64,000 bases of DNA from Chryseobacterium rhizoplanae (GCF_900182655.1 NZ_FXTC01000004.1:186001-250000), one strand, 5' to 3'. Counted from the first letter of the stretch, positions 52,042 through 60,571 are shown. Notes: generated by a model from the letters alone, not told the origin. Translations and numbers: made by a program.

Positions 52042-52407
52042 CTAGTCTTTATTTTTGAGTTCATCCAACAGCATCTCAAGATCTTCTACAGTCATTTCAT
52101 TTTTTTCTACCAGAAACGAAACGGCACTTTTGTAGGAGCCTTTAAAATAGTTTTTCACAAGACTTTTCATGGTCTTTCCGGAATACTGCTCTTTTGAAAC
52201 AAGCGGAAAATACTCATGCTGTCTTCCGTGTACACGATAGTCTACGAATTCTTTGTCTTTCAATACTTTTAAAATGGTAGAGACCGTATTGGTATGCGGT
52301 TTCGGATCCGGAAAAAGATCAAGAACATCCTTCAGGAATCCTTTTTCTATTTTCCATAAATACTGCATTACCTGCTCTTCTGCTTTTGTTAAAGTCTGAA
52401 TTTTCAT
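52042..52407 (-). CDS. BlaI/MecI/CopY family transcriptional repressor
   Basis: A 121-residue winged-helix repressor from the ATG at 52407 (MKIQTLTKAEEQVMQYLW); a start 6 codons earlier is open. The core is KGFLKDVLDLFPDPKPHTNT followed by VSTILKVLKDKEFVDYRVHG, the family's DNA-binding wing. The C-terminal helices (SFLVEKNEMTVEDLEMLLDE) dimerise it. It is paired with the M56 protease as in bla and mec sensor systems, and a TACA-AA-TGTA site covers its -7 box. Confidence 0.92.
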   Translation of the reverse strand: MKIQTLTKAEEQVMQYLWKIEKGFLKDVLDLFPDPKPHTNTVSTILKVLKDKEFVDYRVHGRQHEYFPLVSKEQYSGKTMKSLVKNYFKGSYKSAVSFLVEKNEMTVEDLEMLLDELKNKD

Positions 52408-52430
52408 ATCCTGTTCATTTATCAATTATT

Positions 52431-52472
52431 GTGATATAAAGTTATCCAATTCTATATCACTAAGAAATTAGT
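52431..52472. repeat. Inverted repeats in the blaI leader
   Basis: GTGATATA (52431-52438) and TATATCAC (52453-52460) form 8-bp arms around 14 bp, and ACTAA/TTAGT (52459-52463, 52468-52472) forms a second small one. They lie between the TACAAATGTA site and the blaI start, so they are in the transcribed leader or are additional operator sites. Confidence 0.55.
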
Positions 52473-52474
52473 TA

Positions 52475-52506
52475 TACAAATGTAGAAATAAAAATGAATC
52501 AAACAA
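52475..52506 (-). promoter_or_regulatory. blaI promoter with overlapping BlaI-type operator
   Basis: Minus-strand TACATTTG (52477-52484) fits the -7 box; TTG lies 19 nt upstream (52504-52506). The -7 box sits inside TACAAATGTA (52475-52484), the TACA-N2-TGTA form known for BlaI/MecI operators, so binding would block the promoter directly. Confidence 0.65.
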
Positions 52507-52742
52507 CTATTTTTTTAGTGATAGAATCAGAATTTAATTTAACTATTTGAAAATCAACACAATAAAATTAGTTAAAATATATTGATTTTTTAAAGGAGTG
52601 AAATTTCCACCTGCTTAATCCACAGAAAAAGAGTCATTTCAGGGATAAATTCTTAAAACTTGTTAAATTTTATTAAATAAAATTAAAATGAATTTGTTTT
52701 AACCGGGAAATTATATTTATTTTAGTGCTTTAAAAATTTCTC

Positions 52743-53324
52743 ATGAAAAGATATAATTTATTGATTGTACTATTACTGCTTATTTTTAACGTTACTACAG
52801 CACAAAAGAAGGGTTCTCCTGCTGCTGATCTCAGCATATTAAAGGATACAAAATCCAAAATCGAAGCTACCGTTCCATTGGTTATTCAGCATCTTCAGAC
52901 CATTGCTACAAAAGAAGGGGATAATAATATTGTGAATAACGGGAAAATTGCTGTAGGTAAAGAATATGGTATTGTAGAATCTGAGTGGTTTTTATACAGA
53001 AACAATATGAAAAACTGTATCCTGAACAACTCTTCCAAAAAGGCAAAGAAATGTATGGAATACCATAACAATATGTTTAGAGGTACAATGATCAATTATA
53101 ATAATTATATTACCAACCTTACAAGAAAGAACGGATATCTTGGAGTTGAAGGTGATACAAAATTTGATTTCAAACCTGCTGATATCGCTACAAAATTAAG
53201 CGAAGCTTACTTCAATGCCAGTGATGCTGCAGGAAGAATGAAAGCGGATCAGAAAAGAGAATTTTTGGGACAGACCATGTCTGATGATAACAAGCTTACT
53301 CCTTACGCACAACTGGCTCAATAA
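52743..53324 (+). CDS. Exported protein of unknown function
   Basis: A 193-residue protein with a signal peptide (YNLLIVLLLLIFNVTTAQ). The mature part is helical and basic, with two Cys (NNMKNCILNN and KKAKKCMEYH) about 13 residues apart. No domain is recognised. It is preceded by a 317-bp AT-rich gap that also serves the divergent blaI promoter; no TAnnTTTG box was found for this gene. Confidence 0.75.
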   Translation: MKRYNLLIVLLLLIFNVTTAQKKGSPAADLSILKDTKSKIEATVPLVIQHLQTIATKEGDNNIVNNGKIAVGKEYGIVESEWFLYRNNMKNCILNNSSKKAKKCMEYHNNMFRGTMINYNNYITNLTRKNGYLGVEGDTKFDFKPADIATKLSEAYFNASDAAGRMKADQKREFLGQTMSDDNKLTPYAQLAQ

Positions 53325-53351
53325 TATCTAAAAGCATATTAAAAAAACATA

Positions 53352-53384
53352 AAAAGAGAACTGCAATTGCAGTTCTCTTTTTTT
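53352..53384 (+). terminator. Terminator of the exported protein gene
   Basis: AAAGAGAACTGCAA and its exact complement form a 28-bp palindrome (53353-53380), followed by a T-run. Confidence 0.85.
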
Positions 53385-53392
53385 ATTCAAAA

Positions 53393-53481
53393 GCAAAAAA
53401 TCTCCGCCGGAAAAAGCAGTTTTGTGGTACTAATCATAAAACTTGGGGAAAAAGTAGAAAATTCGGCAGAGATTTTTTTGC
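53393..53481. repeat. Long inverted repeat with inner hairpin in a gene-free stretch
   Basis: Arms of 20 nt at 53393-53412 and 53462-53481 (GCAAAAAATCTCCGCCG versus a complement with few mismatches) enclose 49 nt that contain a further AGTTTT/AAAACT hairpin (53418-53423 with 53438-53443). It follows the terminator at 53352 in the 428-bp gap 53325-53752. The remainder of that gap shows nothing recognisable. Confidence 0.6.
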
Positions 53482-53752
53482 ATACACTCTACAGATCAAC
53501 TGTCCTACCCATGATCTGTAAAAGCTTTACAAAAATAGGATTATGCCTTCTACCGGCGATAGAATGCCTTGTAGAATTAAATGTTCAGAATTGTAGAACT
53601 AATACTACTAAAAAAGAAAAATGGAAGTGGGAAAAAATTTACACCCGAAAATAACATCATTTTAATATAATCATCTAAAGCTTTATTCCCCTGCTGCAGA
53701 TTTTCCTTTCCCACTTCCGATTTTCACCTAAAACTATTTTGCTCTCTGATAT

Positions 53753-54199
53753 CTATCTCCACCAATGGTAATAATTGTGCAGCGCGTCATATTCAAATCC
53801 GCAACGCGGATATAATGTATTTCCGATATCATTTGTTTTTTCTGTTTCAAGCATCAGTCCACATGCTCCTGTTTCTTCACACCATTGTTTACTACGGTCA
53901 ATTAATGCTACAGAAAGGCCTTTTCCTCTATAATCCGGATGAACAAACAAATCACTCAGCAGCCATTGCTTCTGTAATTTGGTATAATGAAATAGCTTGT
54001 AAAGCTGTACAAATCCTACGGCTTTTCCTTCAGCCATCACAAGAAAAATATCCGACTCACTGTTTAAAAACCGTTCTTTGAGAAAAGCTTTTCCTTTTTC
54101 AATATCTGATTCCTGTCTGTAAAAAACACGGTAAAGATTGAATAATTCTGCCGTTTCATCAAGATCCTCAAGGCTGGCTTTTTTAATAATGTAATTCAT
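53753..54199 (-). CDS. GNAT family N-acetyltransferase
   Basis: A 148-residue acetyl-CoA-dependent acyltransferase. The GNAT core is present: LFVHPDYRGKGLSVALIDRS is the acetyl-CoA pyrophosphate-binding loop (R/Q-x2-G-x-G/A type), preceded by VQLYKLFHYTKLQKQWLLSD and followed by LMLETEKTNDIGNTLYPRCG. The acceptor substrate is unknown. A TATTTTTG box at 54223-54230 lies upstream. Confidence 0.93.
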   Translation of the reverse strand: MNYIIKKASLEDLDETAELFNLYRVFYRQESDIEKGKAFLKERFLNSESDIFLVMAEGKAVGFVQLYKLFHYTKLQKQWLLSDLFVHPDYRGKGLSVALIDRSKQWCEETGACGLMLETEKTNDIGNTLYPRCGFEYDALHNYYHWWR

Positions 54200-54222
54200 C
54201 GTTATTTATTTTATTAACAGGA

Positions 54223-54230
54223 CAAAAATA
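54223..54230 (-). promoter_or_regulatory. Bacteroidota -7 box for the GNAT gene
   Basis: Minus-strand TATTTTTG fits TAnnTTTG, 23 nt before the ATG at 54199. Confidence 0.45.
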
Positions 54231-54368
54231 GCCTTAAACAGGACCAGTCTTATCATCCAGATTAGTATTATACCGATGGTCCAGAAGATTAATCAAAAGA
54301 TAATACCGCACGTTTCGGATTTTCTTATTCCGGACAACTTCGGATTTTTGCAGTATAGAATCAAACCA

Positions 54369-55082
54369 ATGAAAGATATTATTCATAAAATTAAAAATAT
54401 AGATTGGCAGCACCTTACGGAAACAATGCATGAAAACGGATATGCAGTAATTTCCAATCTGCTATCAGACCAGGAATGTGAAATAGTAAAGTCAAATTAT
54501 GACAATCCCGATCTTTACCGTAAAACAGTGATTATGGCAAGACACCGTTTCGGTCTTGGCGAGTATAAATATTTCGATTATCCGCTTCCTGAAATGATTC
54601 AGACCATACGAACGACCATATATCCGTACTTGGCTCCTATTGCCAATTCATGGTTTAAAGCGTTACATATTGATATTCAATTTCCTTTAGAACATCAGGA
54701 ATTTTTACAGCAATGTCATACTAATGGCCAGCAGAAAGCTACTGTTTTAATTTTAAAATATAAAGAAGGAGGTTTTAATACTTTACACCAGGATTTATAT
54801 GGTGATGTGTACTTTCCTATTCAAATCGTGTTAATGCTCAGCGAACCTGATAAAGATTTTACAGGTGGTGAATTTGTACTTACCCAGCAGATCCCGAGAG
54901 CTCAGTCAAAAGCTATTGTTTTAAAACCTAAAAAAGGAGATGTGCTCATTTTCACGACTCAGTTTAAGCCCGAAAAAGGGACCAAAGGATATTACAGAGT
55001 CAACATGAAACATGGAATAAGCGAAGTTAAGGAAGGCAGCCGCTATGCTTTGGGAATTATTTTCCATGATGCTGTAAGTTAA
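54369..55082 (+). CDS. 2-oxoglutarate/Fe(II)-dependent dioxygenase
   Basis: A 237-residue cytoplasmic protein from the ATG at 54369 (MKDIIHKIKNIDWQHL); the 31 codons upstream look like untranslated leader. The jelly-roll core has the iron ligands in FNTLHQDLYGDVYFPIQIV (H-x-D) and a later MKHGISEV (distal His), and an Arg for 2-oxoglutarate downstream of it (SRYALGIIF). The segment GGEFVLTQQ with KKGDVLIFTT is typical of prolyl-hydroxylase-like members. It hydroxylates an unknown substrate. Confidence 0.85.
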   Translation: MKDIIHKIKNIDWQHLTETMHENGYAVISNLLSDQECEIVKSNYDNPDLYRKTVIMARHRFGLGEYKYFDYPLPEMIQTIRTTIYPYLAPIANSWFKALHIDIQFPLEHQEFLQQCHTNGQQKATVLILKYKEGGFNTLHQDLYGDVYFPIQIVLMLSEPDKDFTGGEFVLTQQIPRAQSKAIVLKPKKGDVLIFTTQFKPEKGTKGYYRVNMKHGISEVKEGSRYALGIIFHDAVS

Positions 55083-55197
55083 TGACTGATCGTTGATAGT
55101 GGTTGCTGAATTTATTACAAACTATGATCTTAAAAATAAAATTGAATTTCTCCGACCGATTTCTTCTAACTCTTAAACCATAAACTCTCAACTAAAA

Positions 55198-55455
55198 ATG
55201 ATACTCCATTCTCAATTATCACCCAAGAGCTTAAGAAGTAAAATCCACAGCCAGGATATTCGTTTTGGTGGAAATAAAAAACTGAGGATTTACGGGTTGC
55301 TTGATTGTGGGTCAGGAAAAAGAATGAAAAGGGAAAACAGAATTTTCTTTAAGGATGAAAAAGAGGCACTACAAAATAATTACCGTCCTTGCGGACATTG
55401 TATGAGAGAGGCATATAAGCTATGGAAACAAAGAATATCCGACCAAAATCCTTAA
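55198..55455 (+). CDS. Ada-like metal-binding domain protein, reduced
   Basis: An 85-residue protein resembling the N-terminal zinc/methyl-phosphotriester domain of Ada. The shared core is KRENRIFFKDEKEALQNNYR followed by PCGHCMREAYKLW, against Ada's REN-FF and RPCKRC. Three Cys are visible (LLDCGSG, CGHC); Ada uses four, so one ligand, near the methyl-accepting Cys, appears replaced. No AraC or methyltransferase domain follows. The function is not known, and a repair role is not supported. Confidence 0.7.
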   Translation: MILHSQLSPKSLRSKIHSQDIRFGGNKKLRIYGLLDCGSGKRMKRENRIFFKDEKEALQNNYRPCGHCMREAYKLWKQRISDQNP

Positions 55456-55496
55456 CATTTTAAGATAAATATTGTGATTTTCAAATTACTTCAACC

Positions 55497-55524
55497 GAGA
55501 TTGCTTCACTTTGTTCGCAATGAC
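55497..55524. repeat. Short dispersed intergenic repeat
   Basis: GAGATTGCTTC followed by ACTTTGTTCGCAATGAC, a near-palindrome with ATTGC/GCAAT ends. It matches from memory the very widespread Bacteroidota intergenic motif with GCTTCGCTCCGTTCGCAAT wording. Only this copy of the family is seen here. Confidence 0.55.
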
Positions 55525-55537
55525 AGGATGACATAAA

Positions 55538-55569
55538 AAAATCGGTATAACTGTCGTTATACCGATTTT
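55538..55569 (-). terminator. Terminator of the initiator tRNA array
   Basis: AAAATCGGTATAAC (55538-55551) pairs perfectly with 55556-55569 over a 4-nt loop; on the minus strand a T-run follows. Just downstream of tRNA copy 1. Confidence 0.9.
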
Positions 55570-55576
55570 GGTTTAG

Positions 55577-55649
<73 letters not shown>

Positions 55650-55687
55650 GTGTATTTTTAGAGTGCTTACCGAAAGCACTTACTTAG

Positions 55688-55760
<73 letters not shown>

Positions 55761-55798
55761 GTGTATTTTTAGAGTGTTTACCGAAAACACTTGCTTAG

Positions 55799-55871
<73 letters not shown>

Positions 55872-55882
55872 ATATTGGATTG

Positions 55883-55890
55883 CAAAGGTA
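55883..55890 (-). promoter_or_regulatory. Bacteroidota -7 box for the tRNA array
   Basis: Minus-strand TACCTTTG just ahead of tRNA copy 3. A TTTG is seen only 13 nt upstream, not 19. Confidence 0.55.
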
Positions 55891-55960
55891 CGAATATTTT
55901 TTACAAATCCTAATTTTTCTTTTAAATAAAGGACTTTTATGAAAACTATTTTATTATTTG

Positions 55961-55968
55961 TATCTTTG
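55961..55968 (+). promoter_or_regulatory. -7 box immediately before the Sua5-like start codon
   Basis: TATCTTTG ends only 4 nt before the ATG at 55973. If it is the working box, transcription begins at or next to the ATG, giving a leaderless mRNA. It also overlaps the upstream TTG at 55958, arguing against that start. Confidence 0.5.
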
Positions 55969-55972
55969 TTTT

Positions 55973-56584
55973 ATGGCAAAAATATTAAAAATTTATCCAG
56001 ACAACCCACAGGAAAATCTTGTGAATGAGGTTATTAAAACCTTAAATAATGGCGGGCTGATTATCTATCCTTCTGATACGATATATGCTTTAGGCTGTAA
56101 TATTTTTGATATAAAAGCCATGGAAAAACTGGCTCAGCTCAAAAAGATGAAGCTTGAGAAGTCGAAATTCTCCATTATCTGTAATGATCTCAGCCATCTT
56201 TCTGATTTTACAAGACCTATTGACACCTCAATTTTCAGATTTCTGAAAAGCCATCTTCCCGGACCTTTCACTTTTATCCTTGAAGCGAACAAAAATTTGC
56301 CCTTGGCATATAAAGGTCATAAAACAATTGGTATCCGTGTTCCGGATCATCCGATCCCGCAGCTGATTGTTGAAAAACTGGGACATCCTATTGCTTCCAC
56401 TTCCATTAAGGATGATGACGAAATTATTGAATATTCTACCGATCCTGAACTGATTGCCGAGAAATATGATCATTTGGTAGATATCGTTATTGATTCAGGA
56501 TATGGAGACAACGTGGCTTCCACTATTGTAGACCTTACTTCCGGAGAACCGGAGATTATCCGTCAGGGAAAAGGAATTATTTAA
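55973..56584 (+). CDS. L-threonylcarbamoyladenylate synthase-like (Sua5/YciO/YrdC)
   Basis: A 203-residue protein with the single YrdC domain: LNNGGLIIYPSDTIYALGCN, KFSIICNDLSHLSDF, PGPFTFILEANKNLP and GIRVPDHPIPQLIVE are in order. It follows the YciO form (no C-terminal Sua5 domain). Sua5/YrdC makes the threonylcarbamoyl-AMP used for t6A37 of tRNA; YciO members are not all active in that. Start is the ATG at 55973. First of a plus-strand run up to 60345. Confidence 0.92.
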   Translation: MAKILKIYPDNPQENLVNEVIKTLNNGGLIIYPSDTIYALGCNIFDIKAMEKLAQLKKMKLEKSKFSIICNDLSHLSDFTRPIDTSIFRFLKSHLPGPFTFILEANKNLPLAYKGHKTIGIRVPDHPIPQLIVEKLGHPIASTSIKDDDEIIEYSTDPELIAEKYDHLVDIVIDSGYGDNVASTIVDLTSGEPEIIRQGKGII

Positions 56585-56615
56585 TTCAAAATGTAAGGTT
56601 TAGGGTTATTTGATT

Positions 56616-57326
56616 ATGGGGTTTAATGGGAAATATTCTATAGGAATTTTACTCACTTTTGTGCTTTTGGTTGCAGCAATGCTTTATTCTTTCCCGGTTA
56701 TCACTATGATTACAGGAATAAGAGGAATTACTGCAGACAGCTTTTTTCTCAGCAGAATTGTGATCTGGATCGTTTTGATCATTGTATTTCTGTACAATAG
56801 GGTCATTGAAAAAGATTCATTCTTATTAAAAAAAGAATCTTCCTATTCTATCTTATTTTATATTAAAGCAGTTCTGAGCCTGTACTTGATCTGCATTATT
56901 GGCGGAGCAGCTCTGAATGCATTAATCCAGTTTTTTATCCCTGAAAAAATAAGTGATAAGCTTATTAACCTTGTCCCCGTTTTTAAGAACAATTATTTCT
57001 TAATCATTTTCATGAGCCTTACCGCTGCTATTGTAGAAGAATTCCTGATGCGGGGTTATATACAGCCCAGAATTGAAAAAATTTATAATAATCCGACTGC
57101 CGGAGTGATTATTTCATCCATTTTATTTGGAATTCTGCACAGCACATATGGTACTCTAGGTCAGGTTCTCGGACCTTTCTTTATTGGACTTGTTTTTGCC
57201 CTGTTTTATAAACGCTATTCAAATATTAAAATTCTGATCATCTGTCATTTTATGATTGACTTTATCTCTCTGATGACCCTGAATTTTATTAATATTAAAC
57301 ATTTATCTGTATTTTTAACATTATGA
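56616..57326 (+). CDS. CPBP family intramembrane glutamic endopeptidase
   Basis: A 236-residue polytopic membrane protein from the ATG at 56616 (a TTG two codons upstream is unlikely). The Abi/CPBP motif 1 is VEEFLMRGYIQPRIE with the catalytic E-E and R, motif 2 is FGILHSTYG, and motif 3 is CHFMIDF. Such enzymes cleave within membranes (Rce1-like); bacterial members have been linked to bacteriocin self-immunity or envelope maturation. It overlaps yaaA by 4 bp. Confidence 0.93.
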   Translation: MGFNGKYSIGILLTFVLLVAAMLYSFPVITMITGIRGITADSFFLSRIVIWIVLIIVFLYNRVIEKDSFLLKKESSYSILFYIKAVLSLYLICIIGGAALNALIQFFIPEKISDKLINLVPVFKNNYFLIIFMSLTAAIVEEFLMRGYIQPRIEKIYNNPTAGVIISSILFGILHSTYGTLGQVLGPFFIGLVFALFYKRYSNIKILIICHFMIDFISLMTLNFINIKHLSVFLTL

Positions 57327-58081
57327 AAATTATAACATCTCCTGCAAAATTAATGAACGTAGAAAACTCAACGGATCTGTTGAAATCTTCTACCCCAAAA
57401 TTCATTGAAGAGGCAGCATTTATACAGTCTTATTTAAAAGAAAAATCACCAAAATATCTTTCCGAACTGATGGAAATATCGCCTAAACTGGCTGATGAAA
57501 ACTGGGAAAGAAATCAAAAATGGAAATCCAAACCTACTGCAAAAGAATCTGCTCCGGCTATGTTTGCTTTTACAGGCGAGGTTTACAGAGGGCTGGATGC
57601 CAAGACCCTGAATAAAAATGCGGTAGACTATCTGCAGAAAAACTACAGAATGCTTTCCGGGCTTTATGGTCTGCTGAAACCTTCTGATAAAGTAATGCTT
57701 TACAGACTTGAAATGGGCCGTCCTTTTGAATTTGAACAATACAAAAACCTGTATGAGTTCTGGAGAGAAAAGATTACGGAGCAATTGAATTCTGAAATGA
57801 AAAAAGGAGAAATTCTTCTTCATCTTGCCAGCAATGAATATGGAAAAGTAATCGACAGAAAAAAGCTGAACCATAAAGTAATCGATTTCGATTTTTATGA
57901 ATTAAAAGAGGGAAAACTGAAAACCATCGTTGTATACACCAAGCACGCAAGAGGTCTTGTGGTAAGATATTGTGCTGAAACGAATGCCAAAACACTGGAA
58001 GATGTAAAAGCTTTCAACTATGAGGGGTACAGAATTGATGAAGAGAAGTCTACAGATACTAAACTGGTTTTTACAAGATAA
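57323..58081 (+). CDS. yaaA: Peroxide stress protein YaaA
   Basis: A 252-residue cytoplasmic protein. Family signatures are IITSPAKLMN at the start, QKNYRMLSGLYGLLKPSDKV (about 105-124), LHLASNEYGKVI and the late VYTKHARGLVVRYC. In E. coli YaaA limits free iron and protects DNA under peroxide stress. It overlaps the CPBP gene by 4 nt and prmC begins directly after its stop, so the three are coupled. Confidence 0.95.
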   Translation: MKIITSPAKLMNVENSTDLLKSSTPKFIEEAAFIQSYLKEKSPKYLSELMEISPKLADENWERNQKWKSKPTAKESAPAMFAFTGEVYRGLDAKTLNKNAVDYLQKNYRMLSGLYGLLKPSDKVMLYRLEMGRPFEFEQYKNLYEFWREKITEQLNSEMKKGEILLHLASNEYGKVIDRKKLNHKVIDFDFYELKEGKLKTIVVYTKHARGLVVRYCAETNAKTLEDVKAFNYEGYRIDEEKSTDTKLVFTR

Positions 58082-58930
58082 ATGACAATTTCAGCATTCA
58101 AAAAATATTTCAAAACAGAACTTTCCGGTCTTTACACTGAATCGGAAAGTGCTTTTTTATCCTCCCTGTTCATTCACCAGATTGTAGGTTTTGATCATTT
58201 TCAGCAAAGAAGATTTTCTGAGCAGGAACTTCTGACAGATGATAAAGAAAAGCTTTCTCATTTAATTTCAGAACTTAAAACAGGAAGACCTTATCAGCAG
58301 ATTCTGGGAGAAACTGAGTTTTATGGAATGAAGTTCTTTGTGGATGAAAATGTACTGATTCCCCGCCCTGAAACGGAAGAGCTGCTGGAGATTGCTATCA
58401 GAGAGATTCAACATTTGAAGGTTAACGTTCAAGGTTTAAAGATTTTGGACATAGGAACCGGAAGTGGAGTGATTCCTTTGGTTTTAAAGAAACATTTTCC
58501 TGAAGCCGTAGTTTCATCAATAGATTTTTCTGAAAAAGCACTAAAGACTGCTCAAAGAAACGCAGATTATCATCAACTGGAAATACAATTTATCCATGCT
58601 GATTATCTGAATTTTGAACCAGTTGACAGCTTTGATATCATTATTTCCAATCCTCCCTATATAGGTATTGAGGAAGAAATTGAAATTGCAGACTCTGTGA
58701 AAGAATTTGAGCCGAAAATGGCCCTTTTCTCTCCTACTTCCGATGCTTTGATTTTCTATAAAAAGATAGCTGAAGATGCTAAAAAATTCCTGAATGAGGA
58801 CGGACTTTTATTCTTAGAAATCAATCAGAAATTAGGTCCTGAAACGCTGGAACTGTATCAATATTTCTCTAACGCTCAATTATTGAAGGATTTATCTGAA
58901 AATGACAGGTTTATTTATGGAAGGAAATAA
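58082..58930 (+). CDS. prmC: Peptide chain release factor N5-glutamine methyltransferase
   Basis: A 282-residue SAM-dependent methyltransferase that modifies the GGQ glutamine of release factors. The N-terminal helical domain precedes QQILGETEFYGMKFFV, VLIPRPETEELLE (about 90-102), the SAM motif ILDIGTGSGVIPLVL and the catalytic NPPY (ISNPPYIGIEEE). It starts on the base after the yaaA stop. Confidence 0.96.
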   Translation: MTISAFKKYFKTELSGLYTESESAFLSSLFIHQIVGFDHFQQRRFSEQELLTDDKEKLSHLISELKTGRPYQQILGETEFYGMKFFVDENVLIPRPETEELLEIAIREIQHLKVNVQGLKILDIGTGSGVIPLVLKKHFPEAVVSSIDFSEKALKTAQRNADYHQLEIQFIHADYLNFEPVDSFDIIISNPPYIGIEEEIEIADSVKEFEPKMALFSPTSDALIFYKKIAEDAKKFLNEDGLLFLEINQKLGPETLELYQYFSNAQLLKDLSENDRFIYGRK

Positions 58931-58957
58931 GTAATTTTGCTTCCAAACACTTAACCT

Positions 58958-59989
58958 ATGAAAACTTTACTATGGAATGCCTTCATTGGTATTTTTCTGA
59001 TTCTACAACTAGCCTCCTGCAAACAGCACCCTCAGGATGTTGTGAATGAGTATTACAAGAAAGGAGAATTCAATGGCTCTGTTCTGATCGTGAAAAATGG
59101 CAAAGTGGTATGTGATACTGCTTTGGGGTTCCGCAATATTGAAAAAGGGCTCCGGTCAGATAAAAATACCTCTTTTTATATTGCCTCTCTCAGCAAACCT
59201 TTTACTGCTACTACGATTATGATTCTACAGCAAAAAGGTTTATTGAGGCTTAATGATAAGGCATCTCAGTTCATTGAACTTCCTGAATATGCTAAGAATA
59301 TCACGATCAGGCAGCTTTTGCACCATACATCGGGGATCAGTGACTATGAGAGCTTGTTTTCAAAAAAAGGATTGACCAACAAGGAAGTGATGGACTGGCT
59401 GTTTAGCCTTAAAAATCTTGATTTCATTCCTGACAGTAGGTTTAAATACAGTAACAGCGGATATATTATTCTTTCTCAGATTATCGAAAAGGTTTCCGGG
59501 AAGTCTTATCATACTTTGATCAATGAACAGATCATCATGCCTTTGAAGATGAACAATACGTATGTGTATGAGCCTTCCACGATTATTCAAAATAAAGCTT
59601 TGGGATATAATCAACAGAAGAAACCTGATGATTATTCCATCTTAACAACTGGTGACGGCGGAATTTATTCTACTCCTGAAGATCTGTATAAATTTGATCA
59701 GGCCTTGAGGAGTTATACTTTGATCAGTAAAGAAAATACAGCGCTTATGTATACTCCTGCAAAACTCTCCGGTGGCCAGGTTTCAAATTACGGGTTTGCC
59801 TGGTTTATAGAAGAGGAAAAAGGTGAAAAAACAGCAATGCACACAGGGGGACTGAATGGTTTCAAAGCTTTATTCTGGAGAGATCTGGAGCATAACAGCT
59901 GCATTATAGCACTTACCAATCATGGAGATGCATTCCCTTTGGGTAACTTTTTACATGATATTAAAAAAACAATTCAATACATAAAATGA
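58958..59989 (+). CDS. Serine hydrolase of the beta-lactamase class C fold, lipoprotein
   Basis: A 343-residue protein with a lipoprotein signal (LILQLASC, lipobox Cys near residue 22). The serine nucleophile motif is S-x2-K in IASLSKPFTATT (about 74-85), the tyrosine motif is YSNSGYIIL (about 164-172), and the third is HTGGLNGFK. This is the PBP-like/EstB/class C group: peptidase, esterase or resistance enzyme are all possible, and family members in Bacteroidota are mostly unassigned. It overlaps the DUF4180 gene by 4 nt. Confidence 0.92.
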   Translation: MKTLLWNAFIGIFLILQLASCKQHPQDVVNEYYKKGEFNGSVLIVKNGKVVCDTALGFRNIEKGLRSDKNTSFYIASLSKPFTATTIMILQQKGLLRLNDKASQFIELPEYAKNITIRQLLHHTSGISDYESLFSKKGLTNKEVMDWLFSLKNLDFIPDSRFKYSNSGYIILSQIIEKVSGKSYHTLINEQIIMPLKMNNTYVYEPSTIIQNKALGYNQQKKPDDYSILTTGDGGIYSTPEDLYKFDQALRSYTLISKENTALMYTPAKLSGGQVSNYGFAWFIEEEKGEKTAMHTGGLNGFKALFWRDLEHNSCIIALTNHGDAFPLGNFLHDIKKTIQYIK

Positions 59990-60345
59990 TTATTCAATCT
60001 CACGAAATTAATACGATAAAAATTGCAGAAGTTATTTCTGATAATATAATCATCCAATCTGCACAGGACGGGCTGGATCTTATGGGAAATATCTATTATC
60101 AGGGTTTTGACAAAGTTATTCTTTATGAAAAAAACATCACTCCTGAATTCTTTGATTTAAAAACAAAAATTGCAGGTGAAATTCTTCAAAAATTCTCAAA
60201 CTACCGCATCGGACTGGCTATTGTAGGTGATTTCGACCAATATGAGAGTAAGAGCCTGAAAGACTTTATTTTCGAAAGCAATAAAACAAAACAGGTGAAT
60301 TTTCTTGGATCACTGGAAGATGCGTTGGATAATTTATCAAAATAA
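59986..60345 (+). CDS. DUF4180 domain-containing protein
   Basis: A 119-residue cytoplasmic protein matching DUF4180 across its length (IIQSAQDGLDLMGNIYYQGF, PEFFDLKTKIAGEILQKFSN, GLAIVGDFDQYESKSLKDFI). No function is established for the family. The ATGA overlap with the serine hydrolase gene implies translational coupling. Last gene of the run, with no clear terminator after it. Confidence 0.88.
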   Translation: MIIQSHEINTIKIAEVISDNIIIQSAQDGLDLMGNIYYQGFDKVILYEKNITPEFFDLKTKIAGEILQKFSNYRIGLAIVGDFDQYESKSLKDFIFESNKTKQVNFLGSLEDALDNLSK

Positions 60346-60452
60346 TTTTTTCCAGACAATTCGCTCAAAAAATACAACTCATTATGTTTTTAAGGATCAG
60401 TATTTTTTATAAAACCGCATATTTCAAAAAATGCAATGATTTGAATGTTAAA

Positions 60453-60569
60453 AATAAACTACTTATTTACTATATTAGTAAAAATTTAAATCAATAGTCA
60501 ATAATTCAACTAACAAATAATGTTAAATTTAATTTAACATTCTAAAAACCAAATATTAAGTAGTTTATT
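60453..60569. repeat. Nested inverted repeats upstream of the lectin-like operon
   Basis: AATAAACTACTTA (60453-60465) has its exact complement at 60557-60569. Inside lies the palindrome AATGTTAAATT-T-AATTTAACATT (60519-60541). The right outer arm ends 2 nt before the -7 box at 60572. Confidence 0.75.
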
Positions 60570-60571
60570 CG

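Noticed and set aside
53367..53654. 95-residue open frame on plus after the terminator at 53352
   Set aside because: It begins inside the terminator palindrome and covers the hairpin element; the composition is not protein-like and no domain is seen.
60453..60569. Invertible promoter claimed as fact
   Set aside because: The -7 box lies outside the inverted arms and no reverse-oriented box is seen inside, so inversion is only offered as something to test.
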